This document shows, in pieces, positions 1-7,606 of a DNA stretch of 33,598 bases. The first letter of the stretch is position 1; each line of letters starts with the position of its first letter. A program made the position numbers and the translations under genes. The notes below the pieces were generated by a model. That model saw nothing but the letters and a program-made list of their open reading frames with translations, did no database searches and was not told the origin of the DNA. The DNA lies in the IMG/VR virus record IMGVR_UViG_3300046474_000293, positions 1-33,598 of that record; one strand, written 5' to 3'. The DNA comes from a virus.

Positions 1-1
1 G

Positions 2-88
2 GATGGGATCCACCCCAATCCCGATGCCCAGCCGTTTATTGCCGGGCTGATGGCCAAAGAACTGGCTCCACTAGTTAAGCATGAGTAA
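2..88 (+). CDS. tesA: TesA, C-terminal end (partial; 5' end outside window)
   Basis: The open frame from base 2 encodes DGIHPNPDAQPFIAGLMAKE followed by LAPLVKHE and a TAA stop at 86-88. This matches the C-terminus of TesA, the periplasmic multifunctional acyl-CoA thioesterase I / lysophospholipase L1 of the SGNH hydrolase family. The D-x-x-H pair (DGIH) is the usual C-terminal catalytic Asp/His block of that family. The stop overlaps an ATG at 81-83 that begins the displaced ybbO frame, so the two genes were originally translationally coupled. This is host chromosome and marks the left boundary of the prophage. Confidence 0.9.
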   Translation, partial: DGIHPNPDAQPFIAGLMAKELAPLVKHE

Positions 89-114
89 CGGGGTTTGCAG
101 ACGGCTCACAGGTA

Positions 115-127
115 AAGTTATGCAAAA
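115..127 (+). other. attL: attL core, 13-bp direct repeat
   Basis: AAGTTATGCAAAA is repeated exactly at 33017-33029. Both copies lie at the point where the ybbO reading frame is interrupted, and the sequences diverge immediately on either side. This is the expected overlap/core left by a tyrosine recombinase and fixes the left end of the prophage. Confidence 0.8.
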
Positions 128-157
128 TAACAATTCACCACCATTAATGCACTATAA

Positions 158-170
158 AATCAATCAGTTA
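158..170 (+). promoter_or_regulatory. predicted IHF binding site next to attL core
   Basis: AATCAATCAGTTA fits the IHF consensus WATCAANNNNTTR at every position. It lies between the attL core and the arm-type repeat at 190-208, where IHF bends DNA in P2-type attachment sites. The assignment rests on the consensus and position only. Confidence 0.55.
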
Positions 171-189
171 CATCACTAAAAAATTTAAT

Positions 190-208
190 TGGCGACAAAA
201 TGGCGACA
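190..208 (+). repeat. integrase arm-type repeat, left copy
   Basis: TGGCGACAAAATGGCGACA consists of two TGGCGACA units 11 bp apart. A copy with one mismatch lies at 32908-32926 in the same orientation, just inside the other att core. In the circular phage the two copies would flank the core, as expected for arm-binding sites of the integrase. Confidence 0.6.
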
Positions 209-315
209 GCCATTTAGCGCCAATGCCATTAACTGAGTTATCAAACATAGCAAAGATGAGCGTTATCAATCCAATGTATTGACCATTCCTTACTCATCAC
301 CAAATGACAGACGTA

Positions 316-340
316 AAAAACCCGCTTCGTGCGGGTTTTA
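316..340 (-). terminator. Rho-independent terminator after ogr
   Basis: CCCGC (321-325) pairs with GCGGG (331-335) around a TTCGT loop. The stem is extended by A/T pairs and gives a run of six U on the minus strand. It lies directly downstream of the ogr stop (354) and would end leftward late transcription before attL. Confidence 0.8.
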
Positions 341-353
341 GTTTAATTTGCAG

Positions 354-572
354 TTAGAGCCAAAGCGCGCCTTGCAGTGATCTATCCGGGTGAGGCGGGA
401 CTGGTTTGACCGTTCCGGGTTGCATGATGATCTTGGCTACGGTTTCTAAGGACTTGAACGTGCAACTGCAGTTGATGTTCTGACACTGGTTATATCTTTC
501 TTTGGTATCTTTCGAGACTTGAAAACTACTGCGGGTATGCGCTGCGCCCCCACATAATGGACAGTTCATCAT
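354..572 (-). CDS. ogr: Ogr/Delta-type late gene activator (zinc finger)
   Basis: The product is 72 aa from ATG at 572, the same length as P2 Ogr, and switches on the phage late promoters by contacting RNA polymerase alpha. The zinc ligands are visible as C4, C7, C30 and C35 (CPLC then CQNINC), with the family block ERYNQCQNINCSCTF. A longer frame opens at 650, but the start at 572 has a GGAG 9 nt upstream and gives the family length. The gene is last in the leftward D operon and has a TATACT-like -10 about 35 bp upstream. A half-site resembling the presumed CI operator lies at 590-600, consistent with direct repression in the lysogen as for gene B of phage 186. Confidence 0.92.
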   Translation of the reverse strand: MMNCPLCGGAAHTRSSFQVSKDTKERYNQCQNINCSCTFKSLETVAKIIMQPGTVKPVPPHPDRSLQGALWL

Positions 573-589
573 TATTAAATACTCCGTTA

Positions 590-600
590 TTTGTACACAG
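590..600 (-). promoter_or_regulatory. candidate CI half-operator in front of ogr
   Basis: On the minus strand this reads CTGTGTACAAA, 9 of 11 matching the CTGTACACAAA half-site of the cox-cI operator (30017-30027). It lies between a TATACT-like -10 (minus strand, near 613-618) and the ogr start. In phage 186 CI also represses the promoter of the ogr homologue. The match is short, so this is a hypothesis. Confidence 0.35.
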
Positions 601-651
601 GTGGGAACTTGTGGCGAGTATATAGATAAATTGGCCCCAAAAGGAATCACT

Positions 652-1746
652 TTATTCCATTTCTAACCCATCAATTTTCACTTCCAGTTCCAGGCTGGTC
701 GTAAATCCGCTTTCGCCCAGGTTATGGGTCAGCGTGGTAATGATCCATTCCGCCGCATCAATCTGCTGCTTAAACCCGCTCACCTTTACCGGCATCTCCG
801 TATAAAGCTCAGCCCTGCCGCGCGCCAGCTCAATGGAAAACGTGGCCACGCCCCGCTGAAGTCGTTCCCACTGCATTTTGGCTGCCCGCTCTGCATTAGC
901 GCGGCTGGCATAAGTCCGGCTCAGCACCAGCACGTTTTCATCCGTGCCGATCAGATAATCACCCTGCTTAGCCTCCGGCTCTTTTTTCTTTGCCGTGGTT
1001 TTGCGCCTGCGCTTCACCTTCGTGACTTCCTTCTTCACCGGCTCGCGCGTGTGCAGCCAGCTGGCTATCACGCCCGTGTAAGCATCACGATCTGCCAGGC
1101 TGAACCGGTGGCTGTCGCCGTCCCTGCGCTGAAGGGTGATAACCGGCAACACCTTTCCGCTGGCCGTTTTCCCCTGCCCCTGGCGGATAAACAGCAGGCT
1201 GCCATTTTTCACGCAGGCAAGCGCCCCGGACTGGCGCGCAAGGCGCATCAGAAAGCTGGCGTCTGATTCGTTCGTCTGGTCCATATGGTCAACGGCAAGC
1301 TTTGCCACATCATCACCCAGCGCCAGCTTCAGCTTATGCCTGGCCGCAATATCGCGTGTGATGTCGCCCACCGTGACCTTATGCCATGACTTTTCGCGTT
1401 TCGTGTTAAGCGTCTCGCGAAAGTCGGCACTGCGCGCGCGAAGCGTCAGCCGGTCAGGCGTTCCCGAGTGTTCAATTTCATCAACCGTGTAGGTGCCTTT
1501 GGGGATAAGCAGCTGCCCCTCCCACCCCAGCGCCAGCGTCAGTGCAACGCCCCGGCGGGGAAGCTGCAGCAGGCCGTCCGCATCGTCCAGCTGAATATCC
1601 AGCTGGTCAGCCTCAAATCCGCGGTTGTCCGTGAGCGTCAGGCTGATAAGCCGCTTTTCAATCTTCTGCGTGATGTCGGCACCTTCCATCGTCAGACGGA
1701 ACTGCGGCGCGCTGATGGCCCCGTTAGCCCAGGCGGAACTGTTCAT
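652..1746 (-). CDS. D: gpD, tail/late control D protein
   Basis: The product is 364 aa, of the phage late-control D family (P2 gpD), a structural tail protein that forms part of the tube-baseplate hub below the spike. The N-terminus (MEGADITQKIEKRLISLTLT) and the middle segment with DASFLMRLARQSGALA are typical of this family of gp27-like hub proteins. A basic stretch (KKEVTKVKRRRKTTAKKK) near residue 250 sits in a loop that varies between phages. Its start overlaps the U stop by ATGA, so it is translationally coupled in the F-E-T-U-D operon. Confidence 0.93.
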   Translation of the reverse strand: MNSSAWANGAISAPQFRLTMEGADITQKIEKRLISLTLTDNRGFEADQLDIQLDDADGLLQLPRRGVALTLALGWEGQLLIPKGTYTVDEIEHSGTPDRLTLRARSADFRETLNTKREKSWHKVTVGDITRDIAARHKLKLALGDDVAKLAVDHMDQTNESDASFLMRLARQSGALACVKNGSLLFIRQGQGKTASGKVLPVITLQRRDGDSHRFSLADRDAYTGVIASWLHTREPVKKEVTKVKRRRKTTAKKKEPEAKQGDYLIGTDENVLVLSRTYASRANAERAAKMQWERLQRGVATFSIELARGRAELYTEMPVKVSGFKQQIDAAEWIITTLTHNLGESGFTTSLELEVKIDGLEME

Positions 1747-2228
1747 TGCAGCAACCCTCCCACTGCAGAGTTAAGCCTGCCCACCGCGCCGGTAGCCGCG
1801 CTTTGCATCGCGGTTAACTGGTCGCTCAGGCTGCCAAACATCTCGCGCAGCGATTCATCCGTTCGCCTGAGCGTAAGCGTAAACTCGATGCGCCTGCACG
1901 CGCCGTTACTGAAAAACTCAGTGCTGGTCTTGTTCACGCTCTCAATAACAAACATGCCGTAAATTGCCCCGCTGCCCTCAATCAACGGCCACGCGCGGCC
2001 AAGCTCCGCAATCTGCTCCAGCGCGAACAGCGTCAGGCGGCCACCGGTCATTTCAGGCAACAGAACGCCCGTCAGCGTGATGGTGTCGTTATCCGGCCCC
2101 AAAAACTGCATTGACGGACGGACACCCACCCGGCTGTTTGTCGGAAACCGCCAGCTGCGCTGGTGTTGCAGCTGCTGATAGGGGGCAGTTTTCAGCATGA
2201 AAACAAACAGCCCCAGCGTCATCATCAT
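1743..2228 (-). CDS. U: gpU, tail completion/terminator protein
   Basis: The product is 161 aa and matches P2 gpU closely in layout: MMMTLGLFVFMLKTAPYQ, then W-x-F-P-T-N-S-R-V-G, then GRAWPLIEGSGAIYGMFVI. The C-terminus carries the IEFTLTLRRTDESL block. GpU acts in tail assembly, in the tail-tube terminator/gp6-like group. The start overlaps the T stop and the end overlaps the D start, both by ATGA. Confidence 0.92.
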   Translation of the reverse strand: MMMTLGLFVFMLKTAPYQQLQHQRSWRFPTNSRVGVRPSMQFLGPDNDTITLTGVLLPEMTGGRLTLFALEQIAELGRAWPLIEGSGAIYGMFVIESVNKTSTEFFSNGACRRIEFTLTLRRTDESLREMFGSLSDQLTAMQSAATGAVGRLNSAVGGLLQ

Positions 2229-4879
2229 GATTCAAACCCTCCACGGTCACTGTAGGAACTGCGCGCGCGGGCCTTAGCCTGCCGCTCTTTTTCTTCAATC
2301 TGGCGCATCACCTCATCCACCACACTCTGATGGCTTTCGCCCGGCTGCTGCACGATGGTGAATGCATAGCTGTTATGCACCGGGGCAGCCGCTCCGGCAG
2401 ACATTACGCCGCCGGTAGCACCCGCCGGTTGTGCTTTGGCGGGCAGGCTCATGGGATGCAGTGGCCGTGCTGCGGCCGGTGTACCTGCAAGCCCCATCGC
2501 CAGCGCGGCAGATGCGGCCAGTGATGCGGTGCGCCTGCGGCTGGTGATACTCGCCGGACCGTTCACAAGCTCCGGCCCGTTCTCTCCTGCAATCCCAAAC
2601 TTCCCGGCGGGAATAAAGCCGCCGCTGTCGTACAACCCGGCAAACCCCGTTGCCGATCCCGGACTCTTACCCGGCAGGCCCGGCAGGCCCGGCATCACCG
2701 GCGAGGCGTCACCCGGTTTCATCCAGTCAGGCAGATAGCTGGTCAGGGATGAAAGCTTGCTTTTCAGCCCCTCCCACTTCGCGCTTATCCCCGCCATCAG
2801 CCCGTCAATCATCTGCGAACCGGCCTCCTGAAAACGGGCCGGCAGCGCCTGCACGTCCGCAACAATTTCACTCCACTTTGAACTGATGTACGTCCTGATG
2901 GCGTCCCATACGGCGCTGACCTTGGTGCTGATGCCATCCCATAAGGCGGCAAGCTTCGGCCCCAGCGTGTCCCAGTTCTGCCAGATAAGCAGCGCCCCGG
3001 CGGCAATCAGACCAATAACCGCCAGAATCGGGTTCGCCAGCATCAGGCGGCCCAGCCATAAGATGCCGTTGCCCATCAGGCCAATCGCCCCACGGATAAG
3101 GGTGAACGCGCTGACGGTTTTGATGCCCAGCACGCCGCAACTCAGGCGCAACAGGGCCAGCGGGCCAAGAATGGCGGCAGCGGCCAGCGACAGAACCCCC
3201 ACGGCACTGGCCGCAATGGCAAATCCCGCGCCAAGCTTAAACAGCCCGGCGGTCAGCTGCGGGTGCTGCTTCACAAAATTACCCAGCGAGGTGGCGAGGT
3301 CACCCAGCCAGTCAGACAGTCGCTTGAGGTCCGGCGCGACGGTTTCACCAATGGCGGCCATTGCGTTGGTAAACGAACCGGTGGCCGCCTCCCATTTGTT
3401 GCCCAGGGTGTTCAGTGACGCATTGACGCGCTCACGCAGGGACGCCTGATTTTCAAGCTTGGCCGCCGTTTCCCGGTAGCCCTCAACGCCTTTGGAAATC
3501 ATGATGTTCAGCACCTGCAGCGTCTCCGCGTCATCGCCAAACATATCCTTCAGGGTGGTGAGTCGCTTCTGGGTGCTCAGGCTCTTAAGCTGCGCCAGCT
3601 GCTGATACATCTTATCGATGCCGCCGAACTCGCCCTTGCCGTTCGTGAAGTCAAACTTCACGCCGGTGCCTTTCAGGTCGCTGTTTACGCCCTTCATTTT
3701 GTCGGCGTCCATCATCCCCTGAAACACCTTGCGGTAGGCGTTACCGGCAGACTCGCCCGCCATGCTGGACTGATCGGCCATAACCAGCAGCGGCGCAAAG
3801 GTTTTTGAAGCCTCCAGCCCTTTCTGCTTGATGATGTCCATGGCGCTGCCGATTTTTGCATAACCCTGCAGCATGTTTCCCGGATCGACACCGGCATAGA
3901 ATCCCTTCTGGATGATGTCGGTCAGGGCCATCATGTCCTTTTCGCTGGTCTGCGTGGCGTCCTGCAGCTTGGCGGCAAATTCCGCCGCGTCAGTGGGCGC
4001 CATCTTCAGCTGAACGCCCAGATACGCCGTTGCCTCACCCAGCCCGCCCAGAATTGACTGCGCGCTCATACCCTGACGCCGCAGCATGGTCATCATGTTC
4101 TGAAAATCAGCCGTGGTGCCGGGCAGCTTGTCGCCCAGGCCCACCGCCAGCTTGTTGATTTTCTCAAATTCCGGCAGCACTTTTGCCCCTGGCCCCATCA
4201 TGGACGCGGCCAGCTGCGTGGAGGCATCCTCTGATTCAGCGTAAGCCCTGACCGGGGCCATCATCGTCATCCCGGTGGTCACGCCGGTGGCAACCATGCC
4301 CGCCCCGTTCCCGGCGAGGTTATTGCGCAGCTCCATCGATTTGTCATGTCGCGCCCGGATGGCGCTCAGCTTCTGCTGCCGTTCGCCCAGCTTTCGCAGC
4401 TGCGCCTGCTGGCGCTCAATCGCCGCGCTGGCACCGTCAGCATCCGTTCTGAGTCGGCGCTGCGCCGCGCTCAGCTGTTTGGTATCAATACCGGCAGTGG
4501 TAAGCGCCTCGCGCTGGCGCTGAACCGACAGGCGCAGACCGTTATAAGCCTGCTGCAGTTCGCTGGCGCGCCCTTTTGCCTGTGACAACAGCTTTGCCTG
4601 CTGCGCCGTGGGCCTGTTGGTTGCCGCAAACTGGGTCGCCAGCTGCGCGGCCTCATGCCGGGCGGTTGCCAGATTCTTTTCGGTAATAGCCAGCTGGGAG
4701 CGCGTCTTGCGAAAGCCGTCAATGCGCCCGGCCTGCTCGTTCAGGGATTTCAGGCCGTCTTTGCTGGCCCTTAGTGCGGCGGCCAGCTCCTTTGAGCCAG
4801 CCTGCGCATTTTTGAAAGGACGGGTGATTTTATCCACCGCGTTGAGAACCACCTGCAGACGCAGGTTTGTATCACTCAT
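2225..4879 (-). CDS. T: gpT, tail tape measure protein
   Basis: The product is about 884 aa (P2 gpT is about 815) and sets tail length while being threaded through the tube. The N-terminal 170 residues are charged and coiled-coil-like (many Q/R/A heptads). The central block contains the phage tape-measure core (ASTQLAASMMGPGAK through the DMFGDDAE region). Hydrophobic membrane-like segments follow around residues 555-590 and 600-635. The C-terminus has the common GGFIPAGKFGIAGENGPELV motif. ATG at 4879 (MSDTNLRLQ) overlaps the E' stop; a GTG at 4885 is an alternative two codons upstream. Confidence 0.93.
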   Translation of the reverse strand: MSDTNLRLQVVLNAVDKITRPFKNAQAGSKELAAALRASKDGLKSLNEQAGRIDGFRKTRSQLAITEKNLATARHEAAQLATQFAATNRPTAQQAKLLSQAKGRASELQQAYNGLRLSVQRQREALTTAGIDTKQLSAAQRRLRTDADGASAAIERQQAQLRKLGERQQKLSAIRARHDKSMELRNNLAGNGAGMVATGVTTGMTMMAPVRAYAESEDASTQLAASMMGPGAKVLPEFEKINKLAVGLGDKLPGTTADFQNMMTMLRRQGMSAQSILGGLGEATAYLGVQLKMAPTDAAEFAAKLQDATQTSEKDMMALTDIIQKGFYAGVDPGNMLQGYAKIGSAMDIIKQKGLEASKTFAPLLVMADQSSMAGESAGNAYRKVFQGMMDADKMKGVNSDLKGTGVKFDFTNGKGEFGGIDKMYQQLAQLKSLSTQKRLTTLKDMFGDDAETLQVLNIMISKGVEGYRETAAKLENQASLRERVNASLNTLGNKWEAATGSFTNAMAAIGETVAPDLKRLSDWLGDLATSLGNFVKQHPQLTAGLFKLGAGFAIAASAVGVLSLAAAAILGPLALLRLSCGVLGIKTVSAFTLIRGAIGLMGNGILWLGRLMLANPILAVIGLIAAGALLIWQNWDTLGPKLAALWDGISTKVSAVWDAIRTYISSKWSEIVADVQALPARFQEAGSQMIDGLMAGISAKWEGLKSKLSSLTSYLPDWMKPGDASPVMPGLPGLPGKSPGSATGFAGLYDSGGFIPAGKFGIAGENGPELVNGPASITSRRRTASLAASAALAMGLAGTPAAARPLHPMSLPAKAQPAGATGGVMSAGAAAPVHNSYAFTIVQQPGESHQSVVDEVMRQIEEKERQAKARARSSYSDRGGFES

Positions 4880-5054
4880 CGTCACCGGCTCCGCTGCGTA
4901 AAACTGCCCTGTGCCGCCACTCCAGCACCTCCGTCAGTGGCATGTTCTCCGTTACGGAGGGCGGCCAGTGAAATACGGTGGCGATGTCTGCCACCAGATC
5001 GTCTACCGTCAGGCCGTCTGGAAATCCGACGTCACCGACTTCGGCAACAAAAAA
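4872..5054 (-). CDS. E': gpE' extension, made by -1 frameshift from gpE
   Basis: A second frame overlaps the end of E and has no good start of its own. It reads FFVAEVGDVGFPDGLTVDDL, then VADIATVFHWPPSVTENMPL and TEVLEWRHRAVLRSGAGDDE, the hallmark of the P2 GpE+E' tail protein. Translation would enter it from E by -1 slippage on the heptamer T-TTT-TTG (5054-5048), giving a fusion of about 153 aa, against 142 aa in P2. E and E+E' act as tape-measure chaperones, analogous to lambda G and GT. The stop TGA at 4874-4872 overlaps the T start. Confidence 0.88.
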   Translation of the reverse strand, partial: FFVAEVGDVGFPDGLTVDDLVADIATVFHWPPSVTENMPLTEVLEWRHRAVLRSGAGDDE

Positions 5055-5332
5055 GTCACCACCTCAACCGACAGCAAAAGCAGATCGGCAGGGTCCATTT
5101 CGTTGATTTCGTGCGGCTGAAGCGCAGGCACGGAAATGCGCGGTAGCACAACCATCATCGCGTTGACGTCCATATCCATTAGCGCCTGCAGGCGGGTGCC
5201 GCGCAGCGAACCGGACTGGGGCTTACGCAGGGTGACCTGGGTGATGGTTTCTTTGCCGCGCTGGATAGGCGTATCGAGCACAACGATTTTTTGCAGCGGC
5301 AGGGTTACCGCCTTTTCAGCTTCTTTAGCCAT
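5009..5332 (-). CDS. E: gpE, tail assembly chaperone
   Basis: The product is 107 aa, of the phage tail assembly E family: MAKEAEKAVTLPLQKIVVLD, an ITQVTLRKPQSGSLRG block, then EINEMDPADLLLLSVEVVTFL. It lies between FII and T, where P2 E lies. The unshifted frame ends 12 codons after the slippery site, so two products are expected: E alone and the frameshifted E+E'. The stop is at 5011-5009. Confidence 0.92.
   Translation of the reverse strand: MAKEAEKAVTLPLQKIVVLDTPIQRGKETITQVTLRKPQSGSLRGTRLQALMDMDVNAMMVVLPRISVPALQPHEINEMDPADLLLLSVEVVTFLLPKSVTSDFQTA
5048..5054 (-). promoter_or_regulatory. -1 programmed ribosomal frameshift site (TTTTTTG)
   Basis: The minus-strand heptamer TTTTTTG lies in the E frame as acT-TTT-TTG, the X-XXY-YYZ arrangement and the same slippery sequence as in P2 E/E'. 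The -1 frame continues directly into the conserved E' sequence. Confidence 0.85.
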
Positions 5333-5390
5333 GTTGTTCAGTTCCTGAATTCAGTGAGAATAAGCGGCAGGATTTCACCTGCCGGAGTAA

Positions 5391-5906
5391 TCAGAGGCCC
5401 AGCGCGTTGCGGTGTGCTTCAAGCATGTCCACGCCGCCCACGATTTCGACCATGTTCACCAGGTCAACCTCGTAAAGCACCTCGCCGTTAATGGTCAGCT
5501 TGGCGTAGCTGTTGGTGCCGGACACTTTGGTGGTGCTGGATTCGCCCGATTTCCATTCTCCCGAGTCCACCTCCTTGTGGCGGCCACGCACGACCAGCTC
5601 AACGGCCTGTACTTCAGCGGTGTCATCGCGCTGGATAGATCCGGTAAAACGCAGCTGGATACCGTCCACGGTGGTGGCTCCCAGCTGCTTGAACAGCAGC
5701 AGTTCGGTGCCGCCAATGCTGAATTCGGTGTCCAGCGCGCCATCATCCAGCCCCATATCGATGTCCACCGCGCCGGGCATCCCGCCGCCACGGTATTTTT
5801 CAAACTTACGGGTGAATTTTGGCAGCGTCACGGACTCCACGATGCCCATCCAGTTGTTACCGGCGTTAAACAGGTTCAGGTGCTTAAGTTTGCGGGGTAA
5901 GGCCAT
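5391..5906 (-). CDS. FII: gpFII, major tail tube protein
   Basis: The product is 171 aa (P2 FII is 172) and forms the inner tube of the contractile tail. Typical family sequence includes MALPRKLKHLNLFNAGNNWM at the start, GGMPGAVDIDMGLDDGALDTEFSIGG in the middle and VDLVNMVEIVGGVDMLEAHR at the end. It follows the sheath gene by 12 bp and precedes E, the standard P2 order. Confidence 0.95.
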   Translation of the reverse strand: MALPRKLKHLNLFNAGNNWMGIVESVTLPKFTRKFEKYRGGGMPGAVDIDMGLDDGALDTEFSIGGTELLLFKQLGATTVDGIQLRFTGSIQRDDTAEVQAVELVVRGRHKEVDSGEWKSGESSTTKVSGTNSYAKLTINGEVLYEVDLVNMVEIVGGVDMLEAHRNALGL

Positions 5907-5918
5907 GTTTCCGTCTCC

Positions 5919-7091
5919 TTATGCGCTGGCGCGGCTGGCAAAGTTCACCAGATACTGGTCAGTAATACGCTGGCGCAGCAGCAGGTTTTCCAGCGGTGGC
6001 ACCGGCGTATAGTCGTAATCGATCAGCAGCTGCCCGGCTTTCAGCGTGTCTTTGGTGTTCACGCTTTCATCCAGCCAGCAGTCACCGCCAATGAGATAAC
6101 CCTGGTTAACCAACTGGCGCATTTTGGCGCGGATACCTTCAATGATGTCACGGGCCAGTGACGGGTTAAGCGGGCCATCCACAGACCACATATGTGCTTC
6201 CGCCATCGTGTCGGCCAGAACCTGCGCGGTGCGGGTGTAGTTTTCAAACGCGAAAAGCGGATCGTCACTGAGGCAGCGGGAACCCCAGAAGCGAAAGCCG
6301 TCCTTGCGGATAAGCGTGGTGATGTCGTTCTTGTTCAGCAGGCCCGCATCGGTGGCCGGATCCTGCAGGTCCCAGAACACATCGGCGGAAATGCCGGTGA
6401 CGCCGTTCACGCCCACGTTCGACAGGGTTTTGTGCCAGCCGGTCTGCTCATCAATTTTGGCGCGCAGGCCCAGCGCACGGGCGGTGGCGTAAGCCGTCGC
6501 GTCCGCACTGGTCACGGTGTCAAAATTGATGAAGTCCGGCCAGATAAGCATCCCTTCACGCTGGCTGAAGTTTTCGCGATAGGCAATCACGTCTTCAACG
6601 GTTTTACAGCCATACGCCGCCAGATAGGCAAAGCCGCGCAGGCTCTGGGCCACGGACAGCAGCTCGGTGGCCACCGCCTGCGTGTCATGCCCCGGTACGC
6701 CAAGAATGCGCGGCTTGACGCCCAGCTGCGCCTGCGCGGCCAGCAGCGCTTTCATGCCGGTGCGTTTGCCGTCAGTCGTCACGCCGCCGATGATATTGGT
6801 TGTGGTTTCCGCTTCGGTTTCGCCCTGCGCCACGCGCACAATCACGGTAATGGGTTTCGCCTGGTCGGCAATGGCATCCAGTGAACGGGCCAGCGTGCCG
6901 GACTCTCCAGCCTTGCCGCTGGCGGTCAGTACGTCAGTAACCAGCACGGGCTTGTTGAGCGGGAACATCGCCGCATCGGCATCATCGCCGGTGCAGACCA
7001 TGCCCACGATTGCCGTGCTGACGGTGGTAATGGTTCGGGTGCCTTCGTTGATTTCCTCAACGCGCACGCCGTGGTGATAGTCTTGCGCCAT
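5919..7091 (-). CDS. FI: gpFI, contractile tail sheath protein
   Basis: The product is 390 aa (P2 FI is 396) and polymerises around the tube to drive contraction. The sequence [20 protein letters not shown] at the start and the C-terminal block with [20 protein letters not shown] and LGGDCW-like ending identify the family. It is the first gene of the FI-FII-E-T-U-D-ogr operon. A TGT-N12-ACA Ogr site centred about 80 bp upstream of its start would place transcription start near 7115. Confidence 0.95.
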   Translation of the reverse strand: MAQDYHHGVRVEEINEGTRTITTVSTAIVGMVCTGDDADAAMFPLNKPVLVTDVLTASGKAGESGTLARSLDAIADQAKPITVIVRVAQGETEAETTTNIIGGVTTDGKRTGMKALLAAQAQLGVKPRILGVPGHDTQAVATELLSVAQSLRGFAYLAAYGCKTVEDVIAYRENFSQREGMLIWPDFINFDTVTSADATAYATARALGLRAKIDEQTGWHKTLSNVGVNGVTGISADVFWDLQDPATDAGLLNKNDITTLIRKDGFRFWGSRCLSDDPLFAFENYTRTAQVLADTMAEAHMWSVDGPLNPSLARDIIEGIRAKMRQLVNQGYLIGGDCWLDESVNTKDTLKAGQLLIDYDYTPVPPLENLLLRQRITDQYLVNFASRASA

Positions 7092-7161
7092 GTAACGAAT
7101 CTCCTGTTAAGGGGTTTCGCTATGGTGAGAGGTAAGGCGGGCTACTGCACTCAGTTGCCGT

Positions 7162-7179
7162 TGTGTGGGAAGTGGTACA
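7162..7179. promoter_or_regulatory. predicted Ogr-binding site of the FI late promoter
   Basis: The sequence TGT-N12-ACA is the consensus for P2 Ogr/P4 Delta activators, which act from about -55. Its centre at 7170.5 predicts a start near 7115, giving a leader of about 24 nt before FI. Similar sites occur at 11119-11136 and 18145-18162. Confidence 0.65.
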
Positions 7180-7182
7180 AAT

Positions 7183-7206
7183 AAAACAGGCCCGGATACG
7201 GGCCTG
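7183..7206 (-). terminator. Rho-independent terminator after tail-fibre assembly gene
   Basis: An eight-bp perfect stem CAGGCCCG (187-194 within the 7100s) pairs with CGGGCCTG (7199-7206) around a GATA loop. A U-rich run (TTTTATTT) follows on the minus strand. It lies 4 bp beyond the tail-fibre assembly stop and ends the V-W-J-I-H-G operon just before the FI promoter. Confidence 0.85.
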
Positions 7207-7210
7207 GTGG

Positions 7211-7597
7211 TTATGCTGGCATCTGCGGCCAGATGATATTGTAAGGGAAGTCGCTTGCTGCCGTGATGTCTCTCAGGAGCTGCCGGTACGCTTTGATTTT
7301 TTCTTTATAATCCGGCTCAACCGGGTAGTCATCCACCATGTAAACGTCAGTTTCTGCCAGCATGGCATCACGCTTAGCCCGCGCCATGGCTGAAAGTTGA
7401 TCCGCGCCGAGTTCGGCAGGCTCCATCAAAATGACGCCCCCCTTTTTATCGACCTCCACGACCTTACCAAGCGAAATACCTTCCAGGAGTGATGTCCACT
7501 TTTCATCGCTGATTTCAACTGAGTCGGCAGGAATGTCTTCTCCGTGAATATTTAGATCATAAAAACCAAATGTTGATGGGCTGTAGCGCTTAGTCAT
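7211..7597 (-). CDS. G: tail fibre assembly chaperone (Tfa/gpG family)
   Basis: The product is 128 aa. Short Tfa-type proteins help trimeric tail fibres fold. The C-terminal part, AMARAKRDAMLAETD followed by a KIKAYRQLLRDI helix and an aromatic/proline end (FPYNIIWPQMPA), is the family hallmark. It follows the tail fibre gene by 9 bp and is the last gene before a strong terminator. It is shorter than P2 gpG (175 aa) and belongs to the compact Tfa form. Confidence 0.9.
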   Translation of the reverse strand: MTKRYSPSTFGFYDLNIHGEDIPADSVEISDEKWTSLLEGISLGKVVEVDKKGGVILMEPAELGADQLSAMARAKRDAMLAETDVYMVDDYPVEPDYKEKIKAYRQLLRDITAASDFPYNIIWPQMPA

Positions 7598-7606
7598 AAC
7601 CTTTCC

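Larger units (their letters stand above)
81..179 (+). pseudogene. ybbO: stranded 5' end of ybbO, cut off by prophage insertion
   Basis: ATG at 81 overlaps the tesA stop and reads MSNGVCRRLTGKVMQ, then runs into phage DNA and stops at 177-179 after 32 codons. E. coli YbbO has a similar N-terminal leader ending in TGKVMQK before the Rossmann strand. The rest of ybbO resumes with MQK at 33022. The leader is therefore the original ybbO start, separated from its gene by about 32.9 kb of prophage. The last residues, after about base 127, are phage-encoded and probably meaningless. Confidence 0.75.

Noticed and set aside
6192-6884. 230-aa open frame on the plus strand
   Set aside because: It is antisense to the sheath gene FI and has the His/Gly/Arg bias of a shadow frame.
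7092-7210. A fun(Z)-type moron between tail fibre assembly and FI, as in P2
   Set aside because: Only the terminator and the FI promoter with its Ogr site are present; no coding frame fits.
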